Origin: Deltaproteobacteria bacterium | Lineage (GTDB): Bacteria > Myxococcota_A > Polyangia > Haliangiales > JADYYK01 | DNA: 64,000 nt | Assembly: GCA_020853705.1 (NCBI GenBank) | Contig: JADYYK010000156.1 | Span: 1 to 64,000 of the forward strand | Direction: 5' to 3' | Part shown: positions 18,178-26,498 of the stretch, piece by piece | Layout: every line of letters starts with the position of its first letter | Position numbering within the stretch: position 1 is the stretch's first letter | The notes under the pieces: generated by a model | What the model was told of the DNA's origin: nothing | Database searches by the model: none | The model's input: the letters and a program-made list of their open reading frames with translations, nothing else | Position numbers and translations under genes: made by a program

Positions 18178-19580
18178 TCGAGCGCCTGCTCGGCTTCGCG
18201 GAGCTTCTGCGCAAGAACGGCCTCAGGGTGTCGACCGGCGAGGTCCTCGATGGCGCGCGCGCCGCCGCCACCGTCGGCCTCGAGGATCCCGAGACCCTGC
18301 GCAGCGCGCTGCTGGCGACCCTGGTCAAGCGCCAGGGCGACGAGGCCGCGTTCCAGGAGCTGTTCGACCTCTACTTCCTGCGCCCCGGCGACCTCAGCGG
18401 CGCCTACCAGGACGGCCCGCTGGCGCAGGCGCTGGCCGCCGCCGGCCTCGACGAGGACATGATCGAGCGCCTGCTGGCCATGGTCGCCGACGAGGCCTCG
18501 CGCATGGGGCCAGTGGCGCGCATGGGCCTCGGGCTGCGCCGCGGCCATGTCGAGCAGCTCATCCGCATGTCGGGCACCCAGATCGATCTCAGCCGCATCA
18601 CCAGCCCGCTGCAGATCGGCTTCTATACCCACCGCCTGCTCGAGAGCATGGGCTTCCGCGAGGCCCAGGACGACCTGGCGCGCGCGGCCCGGCGCATCGC
18701 GGCCCAGGTCGGCGACGCCGCCGGCGGCGCCCTCGAGCAGGCCGTGCTGGCCAACCTGCGCGCCCTGCAGGGCGCCGTGCGCGCCCACGTGCAGGACGAG
18801 CTCCTGCGCAACAACCTCGACTACACCAAGGCCTATCGCCAGCAGTCGCTGGTCGAGAAGCCGCTGGCGCAGATGTCGCCGGAGGAGCTCGGCCGCCTGC
18901 GCGAGGAGGTCGCCCGGCTGTGCCAGAAGCTGCGCACCGCGGTCTCGCTGCGGCCGCGCCGGGTCAAGCGCGGCCGCCTCGACGTGCGCCGGACCCTGCG
19001 TCACTCGCTGTCGACCGGGGGCATCCCGGTGCGCCTCTACATGCGCAAGCGCAAGCTGGAGCGCCCGCGCCTGGTCATCATGCTCGACGTGTCCGACAGC
19101 GTGCGCCACGTCGCCCGCTTCATGCTGCAGTTCGTGTACACCCTGCAGGACATGTTCTCGAAGGTGCGCTCGTTCATCTTCGTGGCCGATCTCGGCGAGA
19201 CCACCGAGCTGTTCAAGCGCCACCCCATCGAACGCGCGGTCGACCTGGCCTACAGCGGCGCGGTCATCAACGTCTACGCCAACTCCAACTTCGGGCGCGC
19301 GTTCCAGACCTTCTCCACGCGCTTCCTCGACGCCGTCACCGGCAAGACCACCGTCCTCATCATCGGCGACGGGCGCAACAACTACAATCCGTCACACGCC
19401 AGCTGCCTCAGCGACATCCGGGCCCGCGCCAAGCGGCTGCTCTGGCTCAACCCCGAGCCGCCGCTGTCGTGGGGCTTCGGTGACAGCGCCATGCGCGACT
19501 ACGAGCCGCACACCGACCAGGTCGTGGTAGCCCACAACCTGGCCAGCCTGCAGCGGGTCATCAACGAATTGGTCTTGTAA
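18174..19580 (+). CDS. VWA-domain protein, CoxE-like
   Basis: 468 residues. The helical N-terminal half (RLLGFAELLRKNGLRVSTGEVLDG) is typical of VWA_CoxE proteins. The VWA domain starts at about residue 300 with the metal-binding MIDAS DVSDS in VIMLDVSDSVR, followed by ANSNFGRAF and IIGDGRNNY as the Thr/Asp part of the site. Such proteins normally work with a MoxR AAA+ ATPase in metal-cofactor or enzyme maturation. No MoxR gene is next to it here, and its partner by coupling is a PDZ-thioredoxin protein. There is no signal peptide, so it is cytoplasmic. Confidence 0.85.
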   Translation: MIERLLGFAELLRKNGLRVSTGEVLDGARAAATVGLEDPETLRSALLATLVKRQGDEAAFQELFDLYFLRPGDLSGAYQDGPLAQALAAAGLDEDMIERLLAMVADEASRMGPVARMGLGLRRGHVEQLIRMSGTQIDLSRITSPLQIGFYTHRLLESMGFREAQDDLARAARRIAAQVGDAAGGALEQAVLANLRALQGAVRAHVQDELLRNNLDYTKAYRQQSLVEKPLAQMSPEELGRLREEVARLCQKLRTAVSLRPRRVKRGRLDVRRTLRHSLSTGGIPVRLYMRKRKLERPRLVIMLDVSDSVRHVARFMLQFVYTLQDMFSKVRSFIFVADLGETTELFKRHPIERAVDLAYSGAVINVYANSNFGRAFQTFSTRFLDAVTGKTTVLIIGDGRNNYNPSHASCLSDIRARAKRLLWLNPEPPLSWGFGDSAMRDYEPHTDQVVVAHNLASLQRVINELVL

Positions 19581-19618
19581 TGTCGAGCCTTTGTGCATGG
19601 CAAAGTGCTGGCTTCGAT

Positions 19619-19647
19619 TTGACCGGTCTGCCAGCGCCGACTAGACT
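19619..19647 (+). promoter_or_regulatory. sigma-70 promoter for the DUF151 gene
   Basis: TTGACC (19619-19624), exactly 17 bases, TAGACT (19642-19647). The transcript would start about 26 bases before the TTG codon at 19681. GACCGGTC within the -35 region is a short palindrome. Confidence 0.55.
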
Positions 19648-19680
19648 CAGTGTCAGGCTGACCGGCGGGATGGAGCGCAC

Positions 19681-20421
19681 TTGAGCGATCGATCTGCGAG
19701 AGGGGACAAGAAGGCCGGCCAGCGCAGCGCGCCCGCCCTGGTTCCCGTGGCCCCGGCGACAGCGCCGGCCGAGCCAGGCGCCGCGGCGGCGGCCACTCCC
19801 GACCCCGCGGCCGTGCCGATGCAGGTCGCCTCGCTGTCGATGGATCCCATCACCAGCATGCCCATCGTCATCCTGACCGCGCCGGATCCGCAGGCCGCGC
19901 CAGGCCCCACGGCCGGGCTGCCGCTCAGGCTGTCGATCAGCATCGGGCTGGTCGAGGCCAGCGCCATCGCCTCCGAGCTGGAAGAGGTCCGCCTGGAGCG
20001 GCCCATGACGCATGACCTGATGCGCAACCTGCTGGTACAGAGCGGCGTCACGGTCCGGGCGGTTGACGTCTGCGACCTGCGCGACGGGGTCTACTACGCC
20101 TGCATCACGCTGGAGCGCGACGGGGTCGTGACCCGCGTCGACTCACGCCCCTCGGACGCCATCGCCCTGGCGCTGCGCATGCGGGTGCCGGTGCGGGTCG
20201 CGCGCCGCCTCCTGGCCGAGACCCCGACCACCGAGCGGCGCCGCAGCCGGCGCAAGCTGGCGGCGGGCAGCCAGATCATCAAGCCGCGCGACCCCGAGCC
20301 CGACCACGACCACGACCCTGAGCATGACCAGTTCAGCAGTGAAGCCGCTGAACTGTCCCTCATCAGCGCCGAACTCCTCGCCAGCATGAGCGACGAGGAC
20401 TTCGGCAAGTGGAAGATGTAG
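19681..20421 (+). CDS. bifunctional nuclease (DUF151/BFN) family protein
   Basis: 246 residues. Translation probably starts at TTG (19681), with ATGGAG 7 bases before it; the upstream ATG in that same sequence runs into a stop. An Ala/Pro-rich start (to about residue 45) precedes the DUF151 domain: LSISIGLVEASAIASELEEV, RPMTHDLMRNLLVQSG, VYYACITLERDG and the diagnostic DSRPSDAIALALR. Relatives have been described with DNase and RNase activity, and others act as small-molecule or redox-linked regulators. The C-terminus is basic, then His/Asp-rich (DHDHDPEHDQ). A good promoter lies upstream. Confidence 0.88.
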   Translation: MSDRSARGDKKAGQRSAPALVPVAPATAPAEPGAAAAATPDPAAVPMQVASLSMDPITSMPIVILTAPDPQAAPGPTAGLPLRLSISIGLVEASAIASELEEVRLERPMTHDLMRNLLVQSGVTVRAVDVCDLRDGVYYACITLERDGVVTRVDSRPSDAIALALRMRVPVRVARRLLAETPTTERRRSRRKLAAGSQIIKPRDPEPDHDHDPEHDQFSSEAAELSLISAELLASMSDEDFGKWKM

Positions 20422-20454
20422 CCGGCCGCGCGCTGATAGTGCTAGCGTCCGGCC

Positions 20455-21078
20455 GTGCCCATCATCCGCCCCTTTCGCGGCGTACATCCGCGGATCGACC
20501 CCACCGCCTACGTGGCGGACAACGCCACCGTCATCGGTGACGTCGAGGTCGGCGCCCGCGCCAGCATCTGGTTCGGTACCGTCCTGCGCGGCGACGTCTA
20601 CCACATCCGCATCGGGGCCGAGACCTCGGTGCAGGACAACACCGTCATCCACGTCACCCACGGCGCCCACGCCACCGTGGTCGGCAGCCGCGTCACCGTC
20701 GGCCACTCGGTCACCCTGCATGGCTGCACCATCGGGGACCGCTGCATCCTGGGCATGAGTGCCACCATCCTCGACCAGGCCGAGATCGGGGACCAGTGCA
20801 TCGTCGGCGCCGGCTCGCTGGTCACGCCGGGCACCCGCATCCCAGCGCGCTCGCTGGTGCTGGGGTCGCCCGCCCGCGTCAAGCGCCAGCTGACCGAGGA
20901 GGAGCTGCGCTGGCTCGACAGCTCGGCCGACCACTATGTCGAGCTGCTGCGCACCTACAAGGCCGACTCCGAGGTCGAGGCGGCCCAGGCGGCTTCTGCG
21001 GCTGCGCCGACTTCAGCAGCCAAACCTACATCCGCCGGGCGCACCGCCGCCAACAAGAGCAAGCCTCCGACTCGTTGA
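20455..21078 (+). CDS. gamma-carbonic anhydrase-like protein (YrdA/CaiE family)
   Basis: 207 residues, starting at GTG 20455. The body is a left-handed beta-helix of hexapeptide repeats (for example DNATVIGDVEVGARASIWFGTVLRGDV). The three metal-binding histidines are present: H66 (NTVIH), H84 and H89 (GHSVTLHGC), so a zinc- or iron-dependent carbonic anhydrase or an acyl-CoA-thioesterase relative is plausible. It lacks the acidic loop of Cam, as is normal for the CamH/YrdA branch. A C-terminal Ala/Thr/Lys-rich tail of about 35 residues is extra. It follows the DUF151 gene by 33 bases. Confidence 0.9.
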   Translation: MPIIRPFRGVHPRIDPTAYVADNATVIGDVEVGARASIWFGTVLRGDVYHIRIGAETSVQDNTVIHVTHGAHATVVGSRVTVGHSVTLHGCTIGDRCILGMSATILDQAEIGDQCIVGAGSLVTPGTRIPARSLVLGSPARVKRQLTEEELRWLDSSADHYVELLRTYKADSEVEAAQAASAAAPTSAAKPTSAGRTAANKSKPPTR

Positions 21079-21173
21079 CGTCGCTGATCACGACGTCTAG
21101 GATGGAAGCTGGCGCACGAGCAATCTGGCTGAAGAAAGCTTCGTCCAGACCGTCTCGACGCTGAGGGGATTGT

Positions 21174-22064
21174 TTGCGACGAACTGAATCCAGGCTCTGG
21201 CGGCGATCTCCCGTGCTGGTGCTGGCCCTCGTGGCCGCGCTGGGCGGGGTCGCGCGCGCCGACGCCATCGATGACCTGGCCAGCAAGCTGCGCAGCTCCG
21301 AGTACAAGGTCCGCCTTGCAGCCGCGCTGTCACTGTCGCGCATCCTCGAGCCGCGCGCGGTCGCGCTGCTGGTCACCGCCATGGGCGACTCCAACCAGAC
21401 CGTGCGCGGTGTCGCCGCCGCCGGCCTGGCCAAGACCGCGATCCGCCCGTTGCCCCCCGCCGACCTCAAGGCCGCGCTGCTGCGCCTGTGCACCGCCTCC
21501 AAGAGTGACAGCAGCGACTTCGTGAAGGGCCAGGCCGCCAAGGCCATCACCGCCATCGCCGCCGCCCAGGGCGCCAAGACCCCGGCGACCCCGTGTACCG
21601 CGGGCAGCACGGGGACCGGCCCGGTCGGCCCGGTGACCCAGCCCGGCGCGCGCTACCTCATCGTGCCCAAGGTGGCCGACCAGTCCAAGGCCGCGCTGCC
21701 CGAGGACATCGCCTATCTGAATGGCGAGATCTCCAAGGGTCTCAACAAGAACACCGAGTTCTCGGCGGGCACCGTGGCGGCCAAGGTGGGCCCCAAGCAG
21801 GTCGGCTACGAGGTCGCGGTCAACATCAAGATCCTGTCGGCGACCAAGGAGGGCGTCGGCATGAAGGTCGCCTGTCGCACCGAGGGTTATGTGGCGACCT
21901 ACCCGGGGGGCAGCATCCTCACCATCGGCAACATGCGGATGGACGCCGCGGTGATGACCTCCAAGAGCGAGAAGGACATCGCGCTGGGCAAGAAGGACTG
22001 TCTGGGCGGTCTGGCTGACGCCATCAAGGATACGGTGATCAAGTTCGCAAAGTCGCGCCCCTGA
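21174..22064 (+). CDS. secreted HEAT-repeat protein
   Basis: 296 residues from TTG at 21174, supported by AGGGGA upstream. Signal peptide (to about ARADA), then HEAT-like helical pairs in the first half (DLASKLRSSEYKVRLAAALSLSRILEPRAVALLVTAMGDSNQTVRGVAAAGL). The second half is different: a probable mixed alpha/beta domain starting at GARYLIVPKVADQSK and ending with DCLGGLADAIKDTVIKF, possibly related to a lipoprotein-like binding domain. No enzyme motif is visible. Similar HEAT proteins are encoded at 12.6 and 54.9 kb. Confidence 0.72.
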   Translation: MRRTESRLWRRSPVLVLALVAALGGVARADAIDDLASKLRSSEYKVRLAAALSLSRILEPRAVALLVTAMGDSNQTVRGVAAAGLAKTAIRPLPPADLKAALLRLCTASKSDSSDFVKGQAAKAITAIAAAQGAKTPATPCTAGSTGTGPVGPVTQPGARYLIVPKVADQSKAALPEDIAYLNGEISKGLNKNTEFSAGTVAAKVGPKQVGYEVAVNIKILSATKEGVGMKVACRTEGYVATYPGGSILTIGNMRMDAAVMTSKSEKDIALGKKDCLGGLADAIKDTVIKFAKSRP

Positions 22065-22075
22065 CGGAAGCGCGG

Positions 22076-22081
22076 TAGAAT
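22076..22081 (+). promoter_or_regulatory. candidate -10 box for the HAMP membrane protein gene
   Basis: TAGAAT, five of six bases matching the consensus, 50 bases before the ATG at 22132 and followed by TTCGCGG as in the rel leader. No -35 is evident. Confidence 0.25.
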
Positions 22082-22131
22082 TTCGCGGCAAGGGCAGGTT
22101 TCTCGGGAAATCGGCCGAAAGGAAGACTTCG

Positions 22132-22749
22132 ATGAGCAGCGCAGCCGCCCCGGCCAAGGCGCCGCACAAACGGCACCTCAAGAACTACCTGATCAATCGC
22201 CGCTACCAGCTGCAACAGACGCTGGTGATGGTGATCGTGTCCGCCATCCTGATGGGCCTCCTTGGCTACTACGTCATCGGGCAGCGCAAGACCACCACGC
22301 GCAACCTCATCAGCTTCGCGGCGCCGATGGGTGACGACGTGGTGGCGCAGGTCAAGAAGGAGACCGAGAAGGAGGACCAGATCTTTCAGCTCTGGTTGCT
22401 CGGCGGTGTGGTCGGTGTGCTTGGCTTCCTGACCGTGTTCGGCATCGTGATGACCCACAAGGTGGCTGGCCCGATCTACAAGATGACCTTGTATTTCCAC
22501 AAGATGCGCGACGGCGACTGGGGCAAGGTCTACAACCTGCGCAAGGGCGACCAGCTGGTCGAGTTCTTCGGCGAGTTCAAGGACATGCATGACGCCCTGC
22601 GCGCCAAGCAGGCCGCCGAGGCGCAGCGCATCGGCGAGCTCCTGGAGGCGCTCGACAAGGCCGGGGTGGCGGGCAACAAGGAGGTCAGCGAGCCGCTGGC
22701 CGCGCTGCGCCAGCTCAAGGAGCAGAAGGAGAAGTCGCTGGGCAGCTAG
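22132..22749 (+). CDS. HAMP-domain inner-membrane protein
   Basis: 205 residues. Basic N-terminus, first membrane helix at about 30-52 (TLVMVIVSAILMGLLGYYVIG), a short periplasmic loop, second helix at about 86-107 (WLLGGVVGVLGFLTVFGIVM), then a HAMP domain (KVAGPIYKMTLYFHKMRDGDW through FGEFKDMHDALR) and a C-terminal coiled-coil. There is no kinase, methyl-accepting or cyclase domain, so it is a stand-alone transmembrane signal relay with a sensor loop of only about 30 residues. A similar protein could pass a signal to a cytoplasmic partner through its coiled coil. A textbook terminator follows. Confidence 0.82.
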   Translation: MSSAAAPAKAPHKRHLKNYLINRRYQLQQTLVMVIVSAILMGLLGYYVIGQRKTTTRNLISFAAPMGDDVVAQVKKETEKEDQIFQLWLLGGVVGVLGFLTVFGIVMTHKVAGPIYKMTLYFHKMRDGDWGKVYNLRKGDQLVEFFGEFKDMHDALRAKQAAEAQRIGELLEALDKAGVAGNKEVSEPLAALRQLKEQKEKSLGS

Positions 22750-22778
22750 CCCGCCGACGGCCGAGGGTTGTCTCGAAG

Positions 22779-22803
22779 GCGCCGCTCAGCGGCGCTTTTT
22801 TTT
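22779..22803 (+). terminator. intrinsic terminator of the HAMP gene
   Basis: A perfect 7-bp stem GCGCCGC/GCGGCGC (22779-22785, 22789-22795) with a 3-base loop, followed by eight Ts (22796-22803). It overlaps the last codons of the facing gene, whose terminal Lys codons come from the T-run. Confidence 0.92.
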
Positions 22804-23346
22804 GGGCGGCAGCAGCTCGGCGGCGTTGAGCGCGCAGGCGGTGTGTAGCGCGATCCCGGCCGGCCAGAAGGCGACATAGGTGCCGGCGACGGCGACCATC
22901 CACAGCAGGCCGAGGCCGATCTGGCGCCGGGCCAGGTGGCCGCCGCCCGGGATGATGCTGGCCAGCGCGGCGATCGGGCGCGACATCGGCTCGGCAGCGC
23001 CGTCCAGGAGCACCGGGGGACCGGCGGCGTGGCCGTCGCGCTCGACCAGGGCGGTGACCGCGCGGTGGGCCGCGCGGGCGGCCCGATCGGCGATGTCGCT
23101 GGCATGGCCCAGCATGGCGCGCTGCCCGGCCGGGGCCGGAGCGGGCCGGTTGGGGTAGACGTAGAAGAGATTTCCGTGCTCGTCGCTGTCGAGCTCGATG
23201 ATGCCGCGCGAGCACAGGGCGTCGAGCTGCGAATCAGCCTCTTCCAAGGGGATCGAGAGCTGATGGGCGACCCGCCCGCGCTCCAGCGGGAGGTCGGTCT
23301 CGAACACCATCTCGAGGAGCTTGCGCTCGAAGGTGTTGGCGTCCAC
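22786..23346 (-). CDS. winged-helix-like membrane protein of unknown function
   Basis: 186 residues, starting at GTG 23346. The N-terminus (residues about 3-60) looks like a small winged helix: FERKLLEMVFETDLPLERGRVAHQLSIPLEEADSQLDALCSRGIIELDSD. A Pro/Ala linker follows, then a conserved-looking PIAALASIIPGGGHLARRQIGLGLLWMV stretch with a membrane helix (like the TM2 domain motif) and another hydrophobic stretch near the end. The protein may sense something at the membrane, but nothing more specific can be said. It lies head-to-head with era, 20 bases apart; GGGAGGA between them is the era ribosome site. Confidence 0.65.
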   Translation of the reverse strand: MDANTFERKLLEMVFETDLPLERGRVAHQLSIPLEEADSQLDALCSRGIIELDSDEHGNLFYVYPNRPAPAPAGQRAMLGHASDIADRAARAAHRAVTALVERDGHAAGPPVLLDGAAEPMSRPIAALASIIPGGGHLARRQIGLGLLWMVAVAGTYVAFWPAGIALHTACALNAAELLPPKKKRR

Positions 23347-23366
23347 GGGAGGACCATGTTAACCGA

Positions 23367-24290
23367 GTGGCCGCCATGCGTTCCGGCTTCTGTGCGATCG
23401 TGGGCCGACCGAACGTCGGCAAGTCGACCTTCCTGAACCGCGTCCTCGGTCAGAAGCTCGCCGCGGTCACGCCCAAGCCGCAGACCACACGCCACCGCAT
23501 CCTGGGGGTCAAGAACCTGCCCGACGCCCAGATCGTGTTCGTGGACACCCCTGGGGTGCACCGCGGCAAGTCGGAGCTCAACAAGTACATGGTCGAGCAG
23601 GCCCTGGCGGCCGCGGCCGAGACCGACGTGGTGCTGCTGATGATCGAGGCGCCCGCGGGCAAGGACGGCGGCGGCACCGGCGTCGGTCCCGGCCAGCAGC
23701 TGATCGTGGACGCCCTGGCCAAGCTGAAGCAGCCCATCGTGCTGGCCATCAACAAGATCGACCGCCTGCGCGATCCGGCGCAGCTCCTGCCCGTGATCGA
23801 GCGCTGGAAGGAGCTTCTGCCGTTCAAGGAGATCGTGCCGATGTCGGCCCAGGATGGCACCCAGGCCGACAAGCTGGTCGAGCTGTGCGCGGCGCTGCTG
23901 CCCGAGGGGCCGCGTCTGTACCCGGACGACGTGGTCACCGATCGGCACGAGCGCTTCTTCGCCGCCGAGACGGTGCGCGAGCAGATCTTCCTCCTGCTCA
24001 AGGAGGAGATCCCGTACGACACCGCGGTCACCATCGAGCGCTTCGAGGAGCGCCGTGGCCAGCAGGGCGGGCGCGAGGTCGCCATCGACGCCACCATCCA
24101 CCTGGCGCGGGCGTCGCAGAAGTCGATCGTGATCGGGAAGGCTGGGGCAGGGGTCAAGACCATCGGGATGCGGGCCCGGGCCGAGCTCGGCGCCATGCTG
24201 GGCTGCCCGGTGCACATGAAGCTTTTGGTGGCGGTCGATCCAGACTGGACGGCGTCGCGCGGAGCGCTGAAGAGGCTGGGCTATGAGTGA
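23367..24290 (+). CDS. era: GTPase Era
   Basis: 307 residues, normal for Era. G1 is GRPNVGKST, G3 is DTPG (VDTPGVHRGKSELNKYM), G4 is NKID, and the C-terminal KH domain carries IVIGKAGAGVKTIGMRARAELGAMLG, the RNA-binding GxxG loop. It binds the 3' end of 16S rRNA during small-subunit assembly. GTG at 23367 has the better ribosome-site spacing (GGGAGGA); an ATG at 23376 is a second choice. The last 8 bases overlap der, and the era-der pair is conserved in many bacteria. Confidence 0.96.
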   Translation: MAAMRSGFCAIVGRPNVGKSTFLNRVLGQKLAAVTPKPQTTRHRILGVKNLPDAQIVFVDTPGVHRGKSELNKYMVEQALAAAAETDVVLLMIEAPAGKDGGGTGVGPGQQLIVDALAKLKQPIVLAINKIDRLRDPAQLLPVIERWKELLPFKEIVPMSAQDGTQADKLVELCAALLPEGPRLYPDDVVTDRHERFFAAETVREQIFLLLKEEIPYDTAVTIERFEERRGQQGGREVAIDATIHLARASQKSIVIGKAGAGVKTIGMRARAELGAMLGCPVHMKLLVAVDPDWTASRGALKRLGYE

Positions 24291-25812
24291 CGCACGAGTG
24301 ATCGAGGACAACGCGGAGCTGCCGCTGGTGGCCATCGCGGGCCGACCCAACGTCGGCAAGTCGACGCTGTTCAACCGGCTGGTCGGCGGCCAGCCGGCCA
24401 TCGTCAACGAGATGGCGGGGGTGACCCGCGATCGGCGCTACGGCCTGTGCGAGTGGGGCCGGGCCAGGTTCCGGCTGGTCGACACCGGCGGGCTCGATCC
24501 GGGCGCCAAGGGCGGGGTCATCCAGGAGGGCATCCACCGCCAGGCCGCGGTCGCCATCCAGGAGGCCAAGCTGGTGCTGTTCGTGATCGATGGTCAGGAC
24601 GGCGTCACCCCGGTCGATCAGACCATCGCGCGGCAGCTCCGGCAGGCCGGCACCCCGGTGCTGATGGTGGTCAACAAGATCGACAGCGCCAAGCAGGAGG
24701 CGCTGGCCGCCGAGGCCTACCGGCTGGGTGTCGACGAGGTCTTCGCGGTGTCGGGTTCGCACGGTCGCGGCGTCGGCGAGCTCCTGGATCGCGTGGTCGA
24801 GCGGCTGGGCATCGCGGCGGGCAGCGCGGGCGCGGCGGCGGGGCAGGCCGAGGCGGCGCCGCGGCCCAAGCGCGGACGCGCGGCCCGCGACGAGGCGGCG
24901 GCGCTCGAGGCCGCCGGCGAGGACGACGACGAGGCCAGGGAGCATGGTCGGCACGTGGTCGTCGATCGGCCGATCCGGCTGGCCTTCCTGGGCAAGCCCA
25001 ACGTCGGCAAGTCGTCGCTGGTCAACCGGCTGCTGGGCGAGGAGCGCGTCCTGGTGCACGACATGCCCGGCACCACCGTGGACCCGATCGACACCCACGT
25101 GCAGATCGCGGGGCGCGAGTTCGTCCTGGTCGATACCGCGGGGATCCGGCGCAAGCGCAGCATCGATCGCAAGGACACCGTCGAGGTGGTCTCGGTGTCG
25201 ATGGCGATCTCGAACGCCGACCGCGCCGACGTGGTCGCGCTGGTGATGGACGCGCGCGAGGGCATCACCGAGCAGGACGCCAAGATCGCGGGGCTGGTCG
25301 AGAAGGCCGGGCGTGGCATCATGATCGTGTTCAACAAGGTCGACCTGCTGGGCGCGGGCCTCGAGCTGGAGAAGGCCAAGGCGCGCCTGACCGACAGCGT
25401 GGAGGACCGGCTGCCCTTCGTCGAGCACGCCCCGGTGCTGTTCGTGTCGGCGATGACCGGCGAGCGGGTCAGCAAGCTGGCGGCCACCGCGGCCGAGATC
25501 TACGGCCAGTACTCGCGCCGCATCACCACGGCGGAGCTGAACCGCTTCTTCGCCGACGTGCAGTCCAAGAAGCAGCCGCCGTCAGCCAAGGGCCACCCGG
25601 TCAAGATCCACTACATCACGCAGGCCCAGGTGCAGCCGGCCCTGTTCGTGCTGCAGGTCAACCGCCCCGAGTGGGTGCACTACACCTACCGGCGCTTCCT
25701 GCAGAACCAGATCCGCGAGGCCTTCGGCTTCCAGGGCGCCCCGGTGCGCCTGGTGTGCCGGCAGAAGAAGAGCACCCGGCGCAAGCACGGCACGCCCTCG
25801 GCGCGCAGCTAG
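24283..25812 (+). CDS. der: GTPase Der (EngA)
   Basis: 509 residues, two tandem GTPase domains plus a KH-like C-terminus. First domain: AGRPNVGKSTLFNRL, VDTGGL and NKID. Second domain: GKPNVGKSSLVNRL, VDTAGIRRK and NKVD. The last part has the typical RRITTAELNRFF and FVLQVNRPEWVHYTYRRFLQNQIREAFGF. It is needed for 50S ribosomal subunit maturation. The linker between the domains (about residues 185-225) is unusually long, Ala-rich and then acidic (AAGEDDDEARE). Its start is inside the end of era (8-base overlap). Confidence 0.96.
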   Translation: MSDARVIEDNAELPLVAIAGRPNVGKSTLFNRLVGGQPAIVNEMAGVTRDRRYGLCEWGRARFRLVDTGGLDPGAKGGVIQEGIHRQAAVAIQEAKLVLFVIDGQDGVTPVDQTIARQLRQAGTPVLMVVNKIDSAKQEALAAEAYRLGVDEVFAVSGSHGRGVGELLDRVVERLGIAAGSAGAAAGQAEAAPRPKRGRAARDEAAALEAAGEDDDEAREHGRHVVVDRPIRLAFLGKPNVGKSSLVNRLLGEERVLVHDMPGTTVDPIDTHVQIAGREFVLVDTAGIRRKRSIDRKDTVEVVSVSMAISNADRADVVALVMDAREGITEQDAKIAGLVEKAGRGIMIVFNKVDLLGAGLELEKAKARLTDSVEDRLPFVEHAPVLFVSAMTGERVSKLAATAAEIYGQYSRRITTAELNRFFADVQSKKQPPSAKGHPVKIHYITQAQVQPALFVLQVNRPEWVHYTYRRFLQNQIREAFGFQGAPVRLVCRQKKSTRRKHGTPSARS

Positions 25813-25824
25813 CCAGCTCAGTCT

Positions 25825-26364
25825 TCAGTATTTGCTGAAGCGCCAGGTCAGGCGGGGCCCGAAGTAGGTGTACACCGGCGCCGAGTCGGCGTCGGGCAGG
25901 AAGCTCTGCATGCGCGCCACGAAGCCCCACGAGAAGCTGCGGCTCTCCAGCACGTCGGCGCCGACGCCGAGCTCGAAGGTGGCGCGCACACCGGAGTCGA
26001 TGCCGTCGGGCCCGTGCAGGTAGAGGCCGCCCACCGAGGCCTCGAGGAACGGGATGATGCGCAGATAGTCGAACGCGTAGGTCAGCCCGGCGGTCGCGCT
26101 GGCCACGTGCAGGGGGCCCGAGGCCTTGCCCGGGGCCTCGGTGGCGGCGTGCAGGCTGTACGACCCGGTCAGGCGCAGCGCGATGGCGTCGTTCCAGCCG
26201 CGCAGGTACGACCCCGCCAGCGCGGCGCCCGAGGGCTCGCGGGTGTCGACCGCGACCAGGGCGTAGCCGGCCTCGACCGACCACGCGGTGTCGCCCCGAT
26301 CGGCCCGGGCCACACGCGGCGCCAGCAGGGTGGCCAGGGCCAGCACGAGTGCCGCGCAGCGCAT
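25825..26364 (-). CDS. outer-membrane beta-barrel-like protein
   Basis: 179 residues with the start at 26364 (MRCAALVLALATLLAPRVARA). An in-frame ATG at 26379 would give MVPRG more; neither has an ideal ribosome site. After the signal peptide come alternating strands: WSVEAGYALVAV, AIALRLTGSYSLHA, SATAGLTYAF, SVRA-type TFELGVGADVL and FGPRLTWRFSKY. The aromatic last residue and length suggest an 8-stranded barrel. It is encoded opposite to der and YfgM-like genes, between them. If the three neighbours belong together, this would be an outer-membrane protein of the Bam context, but this is only positional. Confidence 0.7.
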   Translation of the reverse strand: MRCAALVLALATLLAPRVARADRGDTAWSVEAGYALVAVDTREPSGAALAGSYLRGWNDAIALRLTGSYSLHAATEAPGKASGPLHVASATAGLTYAFDYLRIIPFLEASVGGLYLHGPDGIDSGVRATFELGVGADVLESRSFSWGFVARMQSFLPDADSAPVYTYFGPRLTWRFSKY

Positions 26365-26435
26365 GCCCCTCGGTACCATGCCGTGCGGGGGCGGGCAACG
26401 TTGCCGCCCGGGCCCGGGTCCATCTCGCGCGCGGT

Positions 26436-26464
26436 TTGACACCGGTTTTCGGCGGTGCTACAAG
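26436..26464 (+). promoter_or_regulatory. sigma-70 promoter for the YfgM-like/BamB-like operon
   Basis: TTGACA (26436-26441), a 17-base spacer and TACAAG (26459-26464), 34 bases before the GTG start at 26499. On the other strand it lies upstream of the barrel gene. Confidence 0.5.
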
Positions 26465-26498
26465 CGCGCAGTCTTTATCACCACTTAGCAGGAGCCCC

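Noticed and set aside
22065..22131. A short RNA or leader before the HAMP gene
   Set aside because: Only a possible -10 box is visible; no stable stem-loop or conserved riboswitch feature.
25823..25840. CTTCAG/CTGAAG hairpin after der as a terminator
   Set aside because: Only a 6-bp stem, no T-run, and it overlaps the stop of the facing gene; too weak to list as a feature.
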